Below are positions 1 through 5,740 of a DNA stretch of 7,509 nt, piece by piece. The position numbers and the translations under genes are program-made. Source of the stretch: Cyclobacteriaceae bacterium (GTDB lineage Bacteria; Bacteroidota; Bacteroidia; Cytophagales; Cyclobacteriaceae); assembly GCA_013140395.1 (NCBI GenBank), contig JABFSY010000010.1:1-7509 (forward strand), read 5' to 3'. The notes under the pieces were generated by a model. It searched no databases, had not been told where the DNA came from, and saw only the letters and a list, made by a program, of their open reading frames with translations. Each line of letters begins with the position of its first letter. Position 1 is the first letter of the stretch.

Positions 1-174
1 TTGGGTTCTTTCAGCCACACAATTTTACCAAAGAACTTATCTGAAGCTTTGTCAATTTTGACTCTGGCTTGTCCGCTCCCAGACTCCCAGTAGAGCGTCT
101 GATTCTGATTGGGCCAATAGCGACCCACTTTTCATTGAAATAAGAATAAACAATAATAAAATGGCTTTTTTCAT
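1..174 (-). pseudogene. DUF2147-family secreted protein, 5' part, frameshifted
   Basis: The minus strand from the ATG at 174 encodes a clear signal peptide (MKKAILLLFILIS..., ending near LLAQ, residues 19-22) followed by SDALLGVWE. That frame then stops at TGA 54-52. The phase shifted by one base continues from about base 83 to the window edge with SGSGQARVKIDK and FFGKIVWLKEP. Joined, the two parts read as the N-terminus of a DUF2147 protein, whose hallmarks are a GxW near the mature start and a GKIVWLKEP-like motif. The family is small, exported and of unknown biochemical role. The break falls exactly on a tandem 8-bp repeat, so one repeat unit may have been lost. The 3' end lies outside the window, so overall length cannot be judged. 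Family assignment is from motif memory only. A sequencing or assembly error is an alternative to a true pseudogene. Confidence 0.65.
75..90 (-). repeat. 8-bp tandem repeat at the frameshift point
   Basis: Read on the minus strand, 90-83 is CTGGGAGT and 82-75 is CTGGGAGC, two near-identical 8-mers in tandem. Adding a third unit would restore one continuous reading frame, giving GVWESGSGQARV. This is the usual DUF2147 spacing between the conserved W and the GSG segment. An 8-bp slippage contraction therefore explains the broken frame. Confidence 0.6.
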
Positions 175-193
175 ATCGCTAGCATTGTTTTAG

Positions 194-201
194 CAAATCT
201 A
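194..201 (-). promoter_or_regulatory. Candidate -7 promoter element of the DUF2147 gene
   Basis: TAGATTTG on the minus strand matches the Bacteroidota -7 consensus TAnnTTTG and lies 19 bases upstream of the ATG at 174. No convincing TTTG -33 element was found at the expected distance. The rest of 175-313 is AT-rich and holds no ORF or convincing terminator for the permease gene that ends at 314. Confidence 0.3.
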
Positions 202-313
202 GCAAAAATAACAGTAATACTTTTGAATGGTTTAAGTGCGGGATAAAAACCAAGATGTTTTAAGAGGAATTATCAGAAATTATGAAGTTCTATGAGCTTC
301 AATTAGAAAACAG

Positions 314-1507
314 TCAGGAATCTTCTTTATGTCGCCTCAACCTAAACCAACTTCTAATCTTTCGGGTTATTTCATGTTCTCTTTTTTTGGATGCTACTAC
401 CCCAATAAAAAAGCCATACGGTTTGAGCGACTGATTGTGGTCGCATACGATCTTAAACATGGCAACTAGTGGAATCGCCAGAAAAATCCCGGGAATCCCC
501 CAGACTAGTTCTCCAATCACCAAAGCAATAATAGTTGTAAAGGAGTTAATTCTCACTTGCGGGCCAACGATAATCGGTTCCAAAATCCATCCTTGAAAGA
601 GTTGTATCAAGGCATAAGAGATGATGATGCCAAGTAGCACTGACGGATTTGCACCCTGAATGGCAGCCACTAAAACTGTCAGCGTAGTGCCTGTGATATT
701 TCCGATGTATGGAATGATTTCTAACAATCCACAGAGGATGGCGAAAAACAAGACATTGTTCACACCTGCCACAGAGAATCCAATAAAATACATGATCCAT
801 AGTAACACAATCATTTTTGTAATCCCGATCAGGTACTGTTGTGAAACTCGTGAGGCGGTGTGGAGGACTTCATTCATTTCCGTCCGATGTGCGGCTACAG
901 TTAGTTTGAGAACAAATTGTTTAATGTGACCTCGGTAATAAAGTAGGCAGAAAATGTAAGCCAGTATTAAGACAAAATTAACGAGGATAGAGGTCACGGA
1001 ACCGGCAAATCGCTGGATAATGTCGGTGTAATACAATTGCTGCCCTTTAAGCACTTGCGATTGCTGCTCGATGGAAATGCCAAAATGATTGAGAATAAAT
1101 TGTTGAACTTGATTGATTACTTCACTTCCCTTGTGTTTAATCAGTGCAATGTCTTTGATGAGTTCTGATATTTGCCAGCCCAGCAACGCACCTATTACAC
1201 CTACTACTAGCAGCAACGCTAGTAAGCAGATAAATACTGCCAGGCCTCTCGGAAATTTTCTGGCCTCCAGCCACATCGTCAGTGGCAAAAAGAGCGTAGC
1301 AAATACTCCAGCAATTGCTAATGGCATTAGGAAATCTTTCGCATAATGCAACCCTGCAAAGACTAGAAATAGAATAAGTAGATTTCTTAGCGTAGATATT
1401 GATGTAATTGTCATTTTCAGTCTATCGGAGACGACCTTAAGACTAAGTAAATTTACCTCTTTTTCAATCAAGTTGTTAAATTCAGTTAATCGATCATTGA
1501 GGGGCAT
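314..1507 (-). CDS. AI-2E (PerM/UPF0118) family membrane permease
   Basis: A 397-residue integral inner-membrane protein of the AI-2E transporter family. Members have been linked to export of autoinducer-2 and other small molecules or to ion antiport, so the substrate here is unknown. Hydrophobic segments lie near residues 41-57, 60-80, 88-112, 170-190, 228-248, 251-268, 273-300 and 322-355. Family hallmarks are the LLEIIPYIGNITG motif (261-273), QGWILEPIIVG (305-315) and the C-terminal GIPGIFLAIPL stretch (337-347). About 30 polar residues precede the first membrane segment, and a basic tail (373-397) should be cytoplasmic. The ATG at 1507 is chosen because the in-frame TTG at 1519 lies in the U-tract of the upstream terminator. 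A second in-frame ATG, at residue 32, would still keep all membrane segments. It lies downstream of the receptor gene on the same strand, but a terminator separates them, so it probably has its own promoter. A weak candidate is TTCTTTTG at 1524-1517. Confidence 0.9.
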   Translation of the reverse strand: MPLNDRLTEFNNLIEKEVNLLSLKVVSDRLKMTITSISTLRNLLILFLVFAGLHYAKDFLMPLAIAGVFATLFLPLTMWLEARKFPRGLAVFICLLALLLVVGVIGALLGWQISELIKDIALIKHKGSEVINQVQQFILNHFGISIEQQSQVLKGQQLYYTDIIQRFAGSVTSILVNFVLILAYIFCLLYYRGHIKQFVLKLTVAAHRTEMNEVLHTASRVSQQYLIGITKMIVLLWIMYFIGFSVAGVNNVLFFAILCGLLEIIPYIGNITGTTLTVLVAAIQGANPSVLLGIIISYALIQLFQGWILEPIIVGPQVRINSFTTIIALVIGELVWGIPGIFLAIPLVAMFKIVCDHNQSLKPYGFFIGVVASKKREHEITRKIRSWFRLRRHKEDS

Positions 1508-1516
1508 AAATGATCT

Positions 1517-1550
1517 CAAAAGAAAAGGACTCTCCCGAGGGAGAGTCCTT
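1517..1550 (-). terminator. Rho-independent terminator of the TonB-receptor gene
   Basis: A perfect 12-bp inverted repeat (1525-1536 with 1539-1550) is separated by only GA, so the real loop is probably four bases. On the minus strand the stem is followed by TTTTCTTTTG, a U-rich tract. No such tract follows on the plus strand, so the terminator acts on minus-strand transcription. It begins 27 bases after the receptor stop codon and its U-tract ends about 10 bases before the permease ATG. Confidence 0.85.
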
Positions 1551-1577
1551 GAATCATTTCATGATTTCGTTCAAACA

Positions 1578-4010
1578 TCAAAATGTATATCGTATAAAGG
1601 GCACTGGAAAAAATCCTTGCTGATATTGATTGGCAATGGAGTTCGTGCGGGGGTTATACGTTTGAGAAAAGATGTTTTGATTTCCCGTTAAGTTCTGTAA
1701 GTCAAGTGCAATTTCGAGTGTGCTCTTCTTGTATTCTTTGCGATAGGCGATCCTAAAGTCAGTGCGGAAATAGCCATTTTGCTTTTCGCTAAATGCTTTG
1801 CTTTCGTTATAGACTGCTTGTCCTTGTTGCTGAGATGCAGTGAAGTTAAGAGGAGTAAGGTACCGGCCACCGATAGAAGTTACTTTTAAGTTGAAGCTAA
1901 GGAAGTTTCTTTCTTTGCCCACTCTAAATTCTTTTCCAACTAACGTGTTAAAAACATATTGAGTATTATAGGCGGTGTTTCGCTCGATGCCATCGCTGCC
2001 TTTGTATTTCGAGTCAAACAGAGAAGTAGTGATGAGGAAATAATAGCCTTTACTGAAGAAGCGTTCCAAGGTAAGTTCAACGCCATAATTTTTGCCTGTT
2101 CCTTTATTTACCAAGTTATCTTTGTCAGATGGCCCGAAGCTTACACCCGTATTGATGGCCGAAAAACTAGAACTGGTTTTCTCTACTGGAACATTTGAAA
2201 GTTCTTGATAATAGCCTTCCGCTTTCAAGCGCAAATTGTCGGTCAAATTCCAGTCATAGGTAATAACGTAATGATTGCTTTGTATAAAATCAAGCGCTTT
2301 GTTACTGTACACAACTCCAGTCGGTGTTTTTGTCTGCACATAAGAGGTATAAATTGACGGTGCTTGATGATGAAGGCCGTATCCGACACTCAATGACTGA
2401 CGCCCATTGATTTGGTAGCTGACATTGGCGCGCGGCTCTACTACTGTTTGGCTGTTCAGGCTATAGGTTTGCAAATGTGCCCCTGCAGCGAACGAAAAGT
2501 GATTGTTGAATCGATGCTTCCACTGCGTGTAAGCCTGTGTTAGTATATTATTGTCGTTAATGTTTACACGAACTGTATCCTTGTTTACATTAGCGTATGT
2601 ATCTCGGTTGAAGAAATCAAATTGGGTGTGATCAATATAGATGCCAGAGGTCAACGAGTTCTTGGCGTTGAATTTTGTGCGGGTGAAGAAAACAAAGGAA
2701 GCTTTACCTGTGTTGAATTTTGCTTCGCCTCGTCTGAATCGCCCGACCACATCTAAGGTTACATTTCTTGATAATGAATCGGCTGTAAACTTTTCATTTG
2801 TAGTACTGTATCCAAGGGTAAACTTTGCAAACGTTTTTTTAGATAAATTCTTCTCATAGCTGATGCCATTGATAGTGGTTCCATAACGTGGATACGAATC
2901 TTGGTTTTCGCTTCCATATAAGTCGGTGTTGTTGGGCTTTTGCAATTCTGTTATTTCAATCTTGCTACCCAATAGATCGATCGAGCTAGACCCCAAAATT
3001 CCAAACACAGATACTTTGCCATTATTTTTGGTTGGGAAAGTGAATTTGTAATTCAAGTCCTGGTAGTTGGGCGTGTTTCCGCCAGTTCCAAATTCTATTC
3101 CCAATGTTTGAAATAAACCTAGAGTGGAATATCGATAGTTGATAATGAAAGAACTTTTACTTTTTTTAGAAAGTGGGCCTTCTAATCCAAATTCAAAACC
3201 GGCAAAACCAATCTGTGCTACTTTTTCCAAACGTTGATTGTTGCCTTCCTTCAAGCGAATATCAAATGCCCCTGCGATGGCATTCCCATACTGTGCAGGA
3301 AAAGCACTCGTGATAAAGTCCGACTTGTCCAAGTTATTATTGTTAAGCATGCTTACAGGACCGCCAGTACTATTAAGAGCACCAAAGTGATTGGGATTAG
3401 GAATGTTAAGTCCTTCCAATTGCCACAACATGCCGGTAGGTGAATTTCCACGAACCACTATATCATTACGTGAGTCGTTGCCTCCACCAACACCTGCAAA
3501 GTTGGCAGCCATGCGCGAGGGATCACCTAAAGCACCTGCGTAGCGTTTTGTGTCGTCCACGTTGAAAGAACGAGAACTAACTGCTGCGAGATCGTTGTTG
3601 GTTGCGGTTTTGTCGTCCTTTGTGTTAGCAGTAATGACCACTTCATTTAATTGCGCAATGCCCTCGGTCAGCGAGATATTTAGAATTACTTCTTTGCCTG
3701 CCGTGACTACTACGTTTGGAATCAGATGCTCTTCGTAGCCAACGTAACTTACCTTGATGGTTTGTCTGCCAAGTGGCACGGCTTTGATATCAAACATGCC
3801 TTCGGCATCTGTAGATGCGCCCAGCATGGTTTCAAAATTTCCCATCACTTGTACGGTTACACCGATGAGGGGAGTTTGGCTGACCTCGTCAATCACTTTG
3901 CCACGCACGGTTTGTGTTTTTTGGCCAAATGATGAAATCGTCATCATTAAAGCAAACATGTTTATCGCAATAGCCAACGATAATGTTCTTTTGGTTAGTA
4001 GTGTTTTCAT
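1578..4010 (-). CDS. TonB-dependent outer-membrane receptor
   Basis: An 810-residue outer-membrane beta-barrel that takes up a ligand using TonB/ExbBD energy; the ligand cannot be told from sequence. Residues 1-29 form a signal peptide ending SSFG, with mature Gln at 30. Residues about 34-115 are a carboxypeptidase-regulatory-like domain (RGKVIDEVSQTPLIGV..., then TDAEGMFDI and VSYVGYEE). LNEVVITA (121-128) is the typical Bacteroidota linker. A plug domain follows at about 145-255 with DIVVRGNSP and LEGLNIPNPNHFG. The rest is barrel strands ending in IRYTF, with the C-terminal Phe expected for outer-membrane insertion. The ATG at 4010 is preferred over the in-frame TTG at 4034 because it places the signal peptide at the N-terminus. 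The leader is A-rich without a Shine-Dalgarno. There is no adjacent SusD-like gene and the protein is shorter than typical SusC, so a glycan-uptake pair is not indicated. Upstream lies the repeated FNR-like dyad, so regulation by a Crp/Fnr factor is likely (inference). Confidence 0.95.
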   Translation of the reverse strand: MKTLLTKRTLSLAIAINMFALMMTISSFGQKTQTVRGKVIDEVSQTPLIGVTVQVMGNFETMLGASTDAEGMFDIKAVPLGRQTIKVSYVGYEEHLIPNVVVTAGKEVILNISLTEGIAQLNEVVITANTKDDKTATNNDLAAVSSRSFNVDDTKRYAGALGDPSRMAANFAGVGGGNDSRNDIVVRGNSPTGMLWQLEGLNIPNPNHFGALNSTGGPVSMLNNNNLDKSDFITSAFPAQYGNAIAGAFDIRLKEGNNQRLEKVAQIGFAGFEFGLEGPLSKKSKSSFIINYRYSTLGLFQTLGIEFGTGGNTPNYQDLNYKFTFPTKNNGKVSVFGILGSSSIDLLGSKIEITELQKPNNTDLYGSENQDSYPRYGTTINGISYEKNLSKKTFAKFTLGYSTTNEKFTADSLSRNVTLDVVGRFRRGEAKFNTGKASFVFFTRTKFNAKNSLTSGIYIDHTQFDFFNRDTYANVNKDTVRVNINDNNILTQAYTQWKHRFNNHFSFAAGAHLQTYSLNSQTVVEPRANVSYQINGRQSLSVGYGLHHQAPSIYTSYVQTKTPTGVVYSNKALDFIQSNHYVITYDWNLTDNLRLKAEGYYQELSNVPVEKTSSSFSAINTGVSFGPSDKDNLVNKGTGKNYGVELTLERFFSKGYYFLITTSLFDSKYKGSDGIERNTAYNTQYVFNTLVGKEFRVGKERNFLSFNLKVTSIGGRYLTPLNFTASQQQGQAVYNESKAFSEKQNGYFRTDFRIAYRKEYKKSTLEIALDLQNLTGNQNIFSQTYNPRTNSIANQYQQGFFPVPFIRYTF

Positions 4011-4031
4011 TTTTTTTGTTTTTTGTTGACG

Positions 4032-4039
4032 CAAAGATG
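4032..4039 (-). promoter_or_regulatory. Candidate -7 element of the TonB-receptor promoter
   Basis: CATCTTTG on the minus strand matches TAnnTTTG at five of six defined bases and lies 21 bases upstream of the receptor ATG. The centre of dyad site 1 (4069.5) is 37.5 bases upstream of its final G. That would place the site near -41 relative to the expected start, the classical class II activator position for FNR/CRP proteins. The assignment is inference. Confidence 0.4.
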
Positions 4040-4062
4040 TAGGGGCGAGGATATAGTCACCG

Positions 4063-4076
4063 TTGATCTAAGTTAA
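4063..4076 (+). promoter_or_regulatory. FNR-like dyad, site 1 (TTGATCTAAGTTAA)
   Basis: TTGAT-CTAA-GTTAA fits a degenerate palindrome TTRAY-N4-RTYAA, which has the spacing of the E. coli FNR box TTGAT-N4-ATCAA. It is identical to sites 2 (inverted) and 3. With one flanking G, sites 1 and 2 form a perfect 15-bp inverted repeat (4063-4077 and 4099-4113) around a 21-bp spacer. The stronger TTGAT half faces the receptor promoter. Proposed as an operator for the nearby Crp/Fnr regulator. Confidence 0.6.
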
Positions 4077-4099
4077 GATTGGCGATGGGGTTGCATTAC

Positions 4100-4113
4100 T
4101 TAACTTAGATCAA
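4100..4113 (-). promoter_or_regulatory. FNR-like dyad, site 2, inverted
   Basis: TTAACTTAGATCAA on the plus strand is the exact reverse complement of site 1. Its centre is 37 bp from site 1 and 76 bp from site 3. No TTTG element lies at the activator spacing from this site, so it may be an auxiliary or cooperative site. Confidence 0.6.
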
Positions 4114-4175
4114 TCAGCGATTCTATTAGATGCGAAATCGTGCATTGATAATGGAAAACCAAGAAGAGCATCGCA

Positions 4176-4189
4176 TTGATCTAAGTTAA
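4176..4189 (+). promoter_or_regulatory. FNR-like dyad, site 3
   Basis: A third exact copy of TTGATCTAAGTTAA in the same orientation as site 1. The flank GC before it also appears at 4142-4149, where GCATTGAT is repeated without the second half-site. Its centre is 36 bp from that of site 4, matching the 37 bp between sites 1 and 2. Confidence 0.6.
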
Positions 4190-4211
4190 TAAAACTCTTA
4201 CTGGTTTGATC

Positions 4212-4225
4212 TTAACCAGGATCAA
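4212..4225 (-). promoter_or_regulatory. FNR-like dyad, site 4, diverged and inverted
   Basis: TTAAC-CAGG-ATCAA fits TTRAY-N4-RTYAA and matches site 2 at 11 of 14 positions. All differences are in the N4 spacer, as expected if only the half-sites are under selection. It overlaps a second dyad, TTGATC...GATCAA (4206-4211 and 4220-4225). It also overlaps a third, CTGGTT...AACCAG (4201-4206 and 4214-4219). The ATCAA half faces rightward, toward the small ORF and SDR gene. Confidence 0.5.
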
Positions 4226-4248
4226 TGAAAGAGTTTGGCGCTTCTTCC

Positions 4249-4256
4249 CTCTTTTG
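4249..4256 (+). promoter_or_regulatory. Candidate -7 element of the rightward promoter
   Basis: CTCTTTTG carries the TTTG core but only four of the six defined bases of TAnnTTTG. It earns mention because its final G is 37.5 bases from the centre of site 4, exactly the spacing between site 1 and the leftward element. Transcription would begin near 4260, about 17 bases before the ATG at 4277. Weak on its own. Confidence 0.3.
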
Positions 4257-4276
4257 CATTAAAGAAGAACGCACAT

Positions 4277-4438
4277 ATGAAAAAATTAAATGAGTCATAT
4301 TTTCGTCTGTTTGAAACAGCGTGGTCCAATTTGCAATTGGTAAAAAAGGAATCATCTGCACTCCGTGTTACACGGAAGACGACTAGTACTTCGGACGTCA
4401 CATTAAAACAACAGCCGTGGGTATTAAATCAGTATTGA
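4277..4438 (+). CDS. Small hypothetical ORF upstream of the SDR gene
   Basis: A 53-residue ORF starting MKKLNESYFRLFETAWSNLQ and ending in QQPWVLNQY. It is basic and polar, with no signal peptide, membrane segment or recognised domain. It begins shortly after the last dyad site and its candidate rightward promoter. Its last 22 bases overlap the start of the SDR gene in another frame, which would allow translational coupling of the SDR GTG start. I do not recognise the family, and chance ORFs of this size are common. It could be a real small protein, a leader peptide or an untranslated leader. The in-frame upstream TTG at 4235 is less likely because it lies before the predicted transcription start. 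Confidence 0.35.
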   Translation: MKKLNESYFRLFETAWSNLQLVKKESSALRVTRKTTSTSDVTLKQQPWVLNQY

Positions 4439-5076
4439 TATTAGGCGCTACCGGAAGAACAGGTAGACTAGTTGTTGAGCAAGCATTGCAGCAAGGCTTT
4501 GAAGTGACGGCATTGGTTCGTCATCCTGAAAAATTAGGCGCGTGGTTGAATCATCAAAATCTGGAGATTTTAAAAGGAGATGTGTTGAATTATCCTGATA
4601 TTTTCAACGCAGTGCAGGGCAACGATGCGGTCGTTTCTGCGTTAGGTCGGGATGGCAGAAAAACAGCTATACTCGATAAAGGAACGGCCAATATTATTCG
4701 TGCTATTGAACATAGCCGCGTAAAAAAATTTGTATGTCTTTCATCGCTCGGTGCCGGATCGACAAAAAAGTTGGTTGGGTGGAAATTGAAGGTTATGATC
4801 TGGCTGGCTGGTCTTAGAAATTCCTTTGAAGCCAAGGCCGAGCAAGAAATGTTACTTTATCAAAGCTCGATTGATTTCACGCTCGTCATGGCGAGTTCGC
4901 TTACGAATAGCAATGGCACGAAAGAGAAGAGACACCTTTCTTTCCTACCCAATCAAGCACCTTGTTTTTGGAGAACACCGCCCAAAATAAGTAGAGTACA
5001 GGTGGCTTCGTTTTTATTGGATCAGCTAATGCAAAGTGCTTGGCAACGCAAAACGGTTTGCCTTGTGGGTGCATAA
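4417..5076 (+). CDS. NAD(P)-binding atypical SDR / NmrA-like oxidoreductase
   Basis: A 219-residue cytoplasmic Rossmann-fold protein of the NAD(P)H-binding (NAD_binding_10/NmrA-like) group, which includes flavin reductase/biliverdin reductase B-like proteins. Its substrate is unknown. The nucleotide loop GATGRTG is at residues 10-16 straight after the first strand (VLILG). R35 in ALVRHPEKL could contact the NADP 2'-phosphate. KGDVLN (53-58), SALGRDG (74-80) and CLSSLGAG (107-114) are the usual cofactor-side segments. ISRVQVASFLLDQL (191-204) matches the C-terminal helix signature. The classic SDR YxxxK pair is absent, normal for this group, and the common T-V-R-P stretch is replaced by TLVMASS. 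The GTG at 4417 is the first start after an in-frame TAG at 4384 and gives the expected short N-terminus. It overlaps the preceding small ORF by 22 bases and converges on the Crp/Fnr gene with a 9-bp gap. Confidence 0.88.
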   Translation: MGIKSVLILGATGRTGRLVVEQALQQGFEVTALVRHPEKLGAWLNHQNLEILKGDVLNYPDIFNAVQGNDAVVSALGRDGRKTAILDKGTANIIRAIEHSRVKKFVCLSSLGAGSTKKLVGWKLKVMIWLAGLRNSFEAKAEQEMLLYQSSIDFTLVMASSLTNSNGTKEKRHLSFLPNQAPCFWRTPPKISRVQVASFLLDQLMQSAWQRKTVCLVGA

Positions 5077-5085
5077 GAAAGTTTT

Positions 5086-5685
5086 CTAAATGCGTTTGGA
5101 GGTGGCTAGCCGTTTGCGGATTCTACTGAGTGACTCAGGTTGTATCCCTAAGTAGGAAGCAATATAATGTTGAGGTATGTTAGCAATTACTTTCGGTCTT
5201 GTTTTCATGAGATTTAAGTAACGTTCTTCCGGGCTCATAAACAGCATGGAGCGATTTCGTTCCGCAATCCCAATGATAATGTATTCAGCGATCAGTCGAC
5301 CAAACTTTTCCCAAGATGGTGTCTCGGCATACCCAGCTTGCATATCGACATAGTTAACGGTCAACACTTCGGCATCTTCCATAGCCTGATGCCATTCTAC
5401 GGAAGGCTGGCGGGTAAGGAAACTAGGGTAGTCAGTGAAGAAATTGCCATCAAAGAAGAAGTTATACGTCTTTTCCTGGCCATCGATCATGCAGTAGGAA
5501 CGAAAGTGCCCTTTGTTGATAAAGGCCACATAGTCACAGACCTGGTTTGGCACTAAGAGAAAGGCTCCTTTCGGGATTTTTTTCTTCGTGAGTCGCTTTA
5601 AAAAGTTGTCCATCTCCCCCTCAGGGAAAGACACAAATTTTGAGATGTATTCTTTGATGCGTGTGAGGTCTACAGATGATTCCAT
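5086..5685 (-). CDS. Crp/Fnr-family transcriptional regulator
   Basis: A 199-residue DNA-binding regulator. Residues about 15-120 form the cyclic-nucleotide-binding-like beta-roll, with IPKGAFLLVPNQVCDYVAFINKG (37-59) covering the typical turn and YNFFFDGNFF (74-83) where cAMP contacts would be. The Bacteroidota type seldom keeps cAMP ligands, and I cannot name the effector. A long dimerisation helix spans about 126-150. The helix-turn-helix is at 170-193 (IPQHYIASYLGIQPESLSRIRKRL). E184, S187 and R188 occupy the positions of the FNR recognition-helix E..SR that reads TTGAT. Only two Cys (50, 65) are present, so an FNR-type oxygen-sensing Fe-S cluster is unlikely. The protein is slightly shorter than classical Crp (about 210). 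A TTRAY-N4-RTYAA dyad touches its start codon, suggesting autoregulation, and four related dyads lie upstream of the SDR and TonB genes. Control of those genes is inferred. Confidence 0.93.
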   Translation of the reverse strand: MESSVDLTRIKEYISKFVSFPEGEMDNFLKRLTKKKIPKGAFLLVPNQVCDYVAFINKGHFRSYCMIDGQEKTYNFFFDGNFFTDYPSFLTRQPSVEWHQAMEDAEVLTVNYVDMQAGYAETPSWEKFGRLIAEYIIIGIAERNRSMLFMSPEERYLNLMKTRPKVIANIPQHYIASYLGIQPESLSRIRKRLATSKRI

Positions 5686-5698
5686 TAATCAAAGTTAA
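5685..5698 (+). promoter_or_regulatory. FNR-like dyad, site 5, at the regulator's own start
   Basis: TTAAT-CAAA-GTTAA fits TTRAY-N4-RTYAA and matches site 1 at 12 of 14 positions. Its first base pairs with the A of the regulator's ATG. On the minus strand it contains TAACTTTG (5697-5690), a perfect TAnnTTTG -7 match. A bound protein would therefore cover both the promoter element and the translation start, consistent with autorepression. No good -33 TTG was found at the usual spacing. Confidence 0.5.
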
Positions 5699-5740
5699 TA
5701 TGCAATCTACAAGTTCGTAGCTTAAACTGAATTGAATCAA

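Noticed and set aside
284..300. Stem-loop GAAGTTC-TAT-GAGCTTC as a terminator for the permease gene
   Set aside because: The stem is short, has a mismatch when read on the minus strand, and no U-tract follows on either strand.
1508..1519. TTG start of the permease at 1519
   Set aside because: It lies within the U-tract of the upstream terminator and adds only four residues; the ATG at 1507 is better.
1959..2859. Plus-strand ORFs opposite the TonB-receptor gene, and similar ones opposite the permease and regulator genes
   Set aside because: They are antisense shadows of well-supported genes, with low-complexity or unnatural protein composition and no domains.
1578..4010. SusC of a polysaccharide utilisation locus
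   Set aside because: There is no SusD-like gene beside it, no glycoside hydrolase in the window, and the protein is shorter than typical SusC.
4011..4034. TTG start of the TonB receptor at 4034
   Set aside because: It would add a charged extension (MRQQKTKK) before a normal signal peptide; the ATG at 4010 gives the usual MKTLL start.
4063..4113. Inverted repeat as insertion-sequence ends or a terminator hairpin
   Set aside because: The 15-bp arms are 21 bp apart with no transposase between, no target duplications and no U-tract. The same sequence recurs as single sites, which fits operators.
4225..4293. Short ORF starting at ATG 4225 (MKEFGASSLF...)
   Set aside because: It has only 22 codons, overlaps the operator region and the next ORF, and has no recognisable features.
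5048..5061. Hairpin GCAAA-ACGG-TTTGC near the SDR stop as a terminator
   Set aside because: It is inside the coding region, has only five pairs, and lacks a U-tract.
5086..5685. Oxygen-sensing FNR
   Set aside because: There are only two cysteines and no N-terminal Cys cluster, so an FNR-type [4Fe-4S] sensor is not supported.
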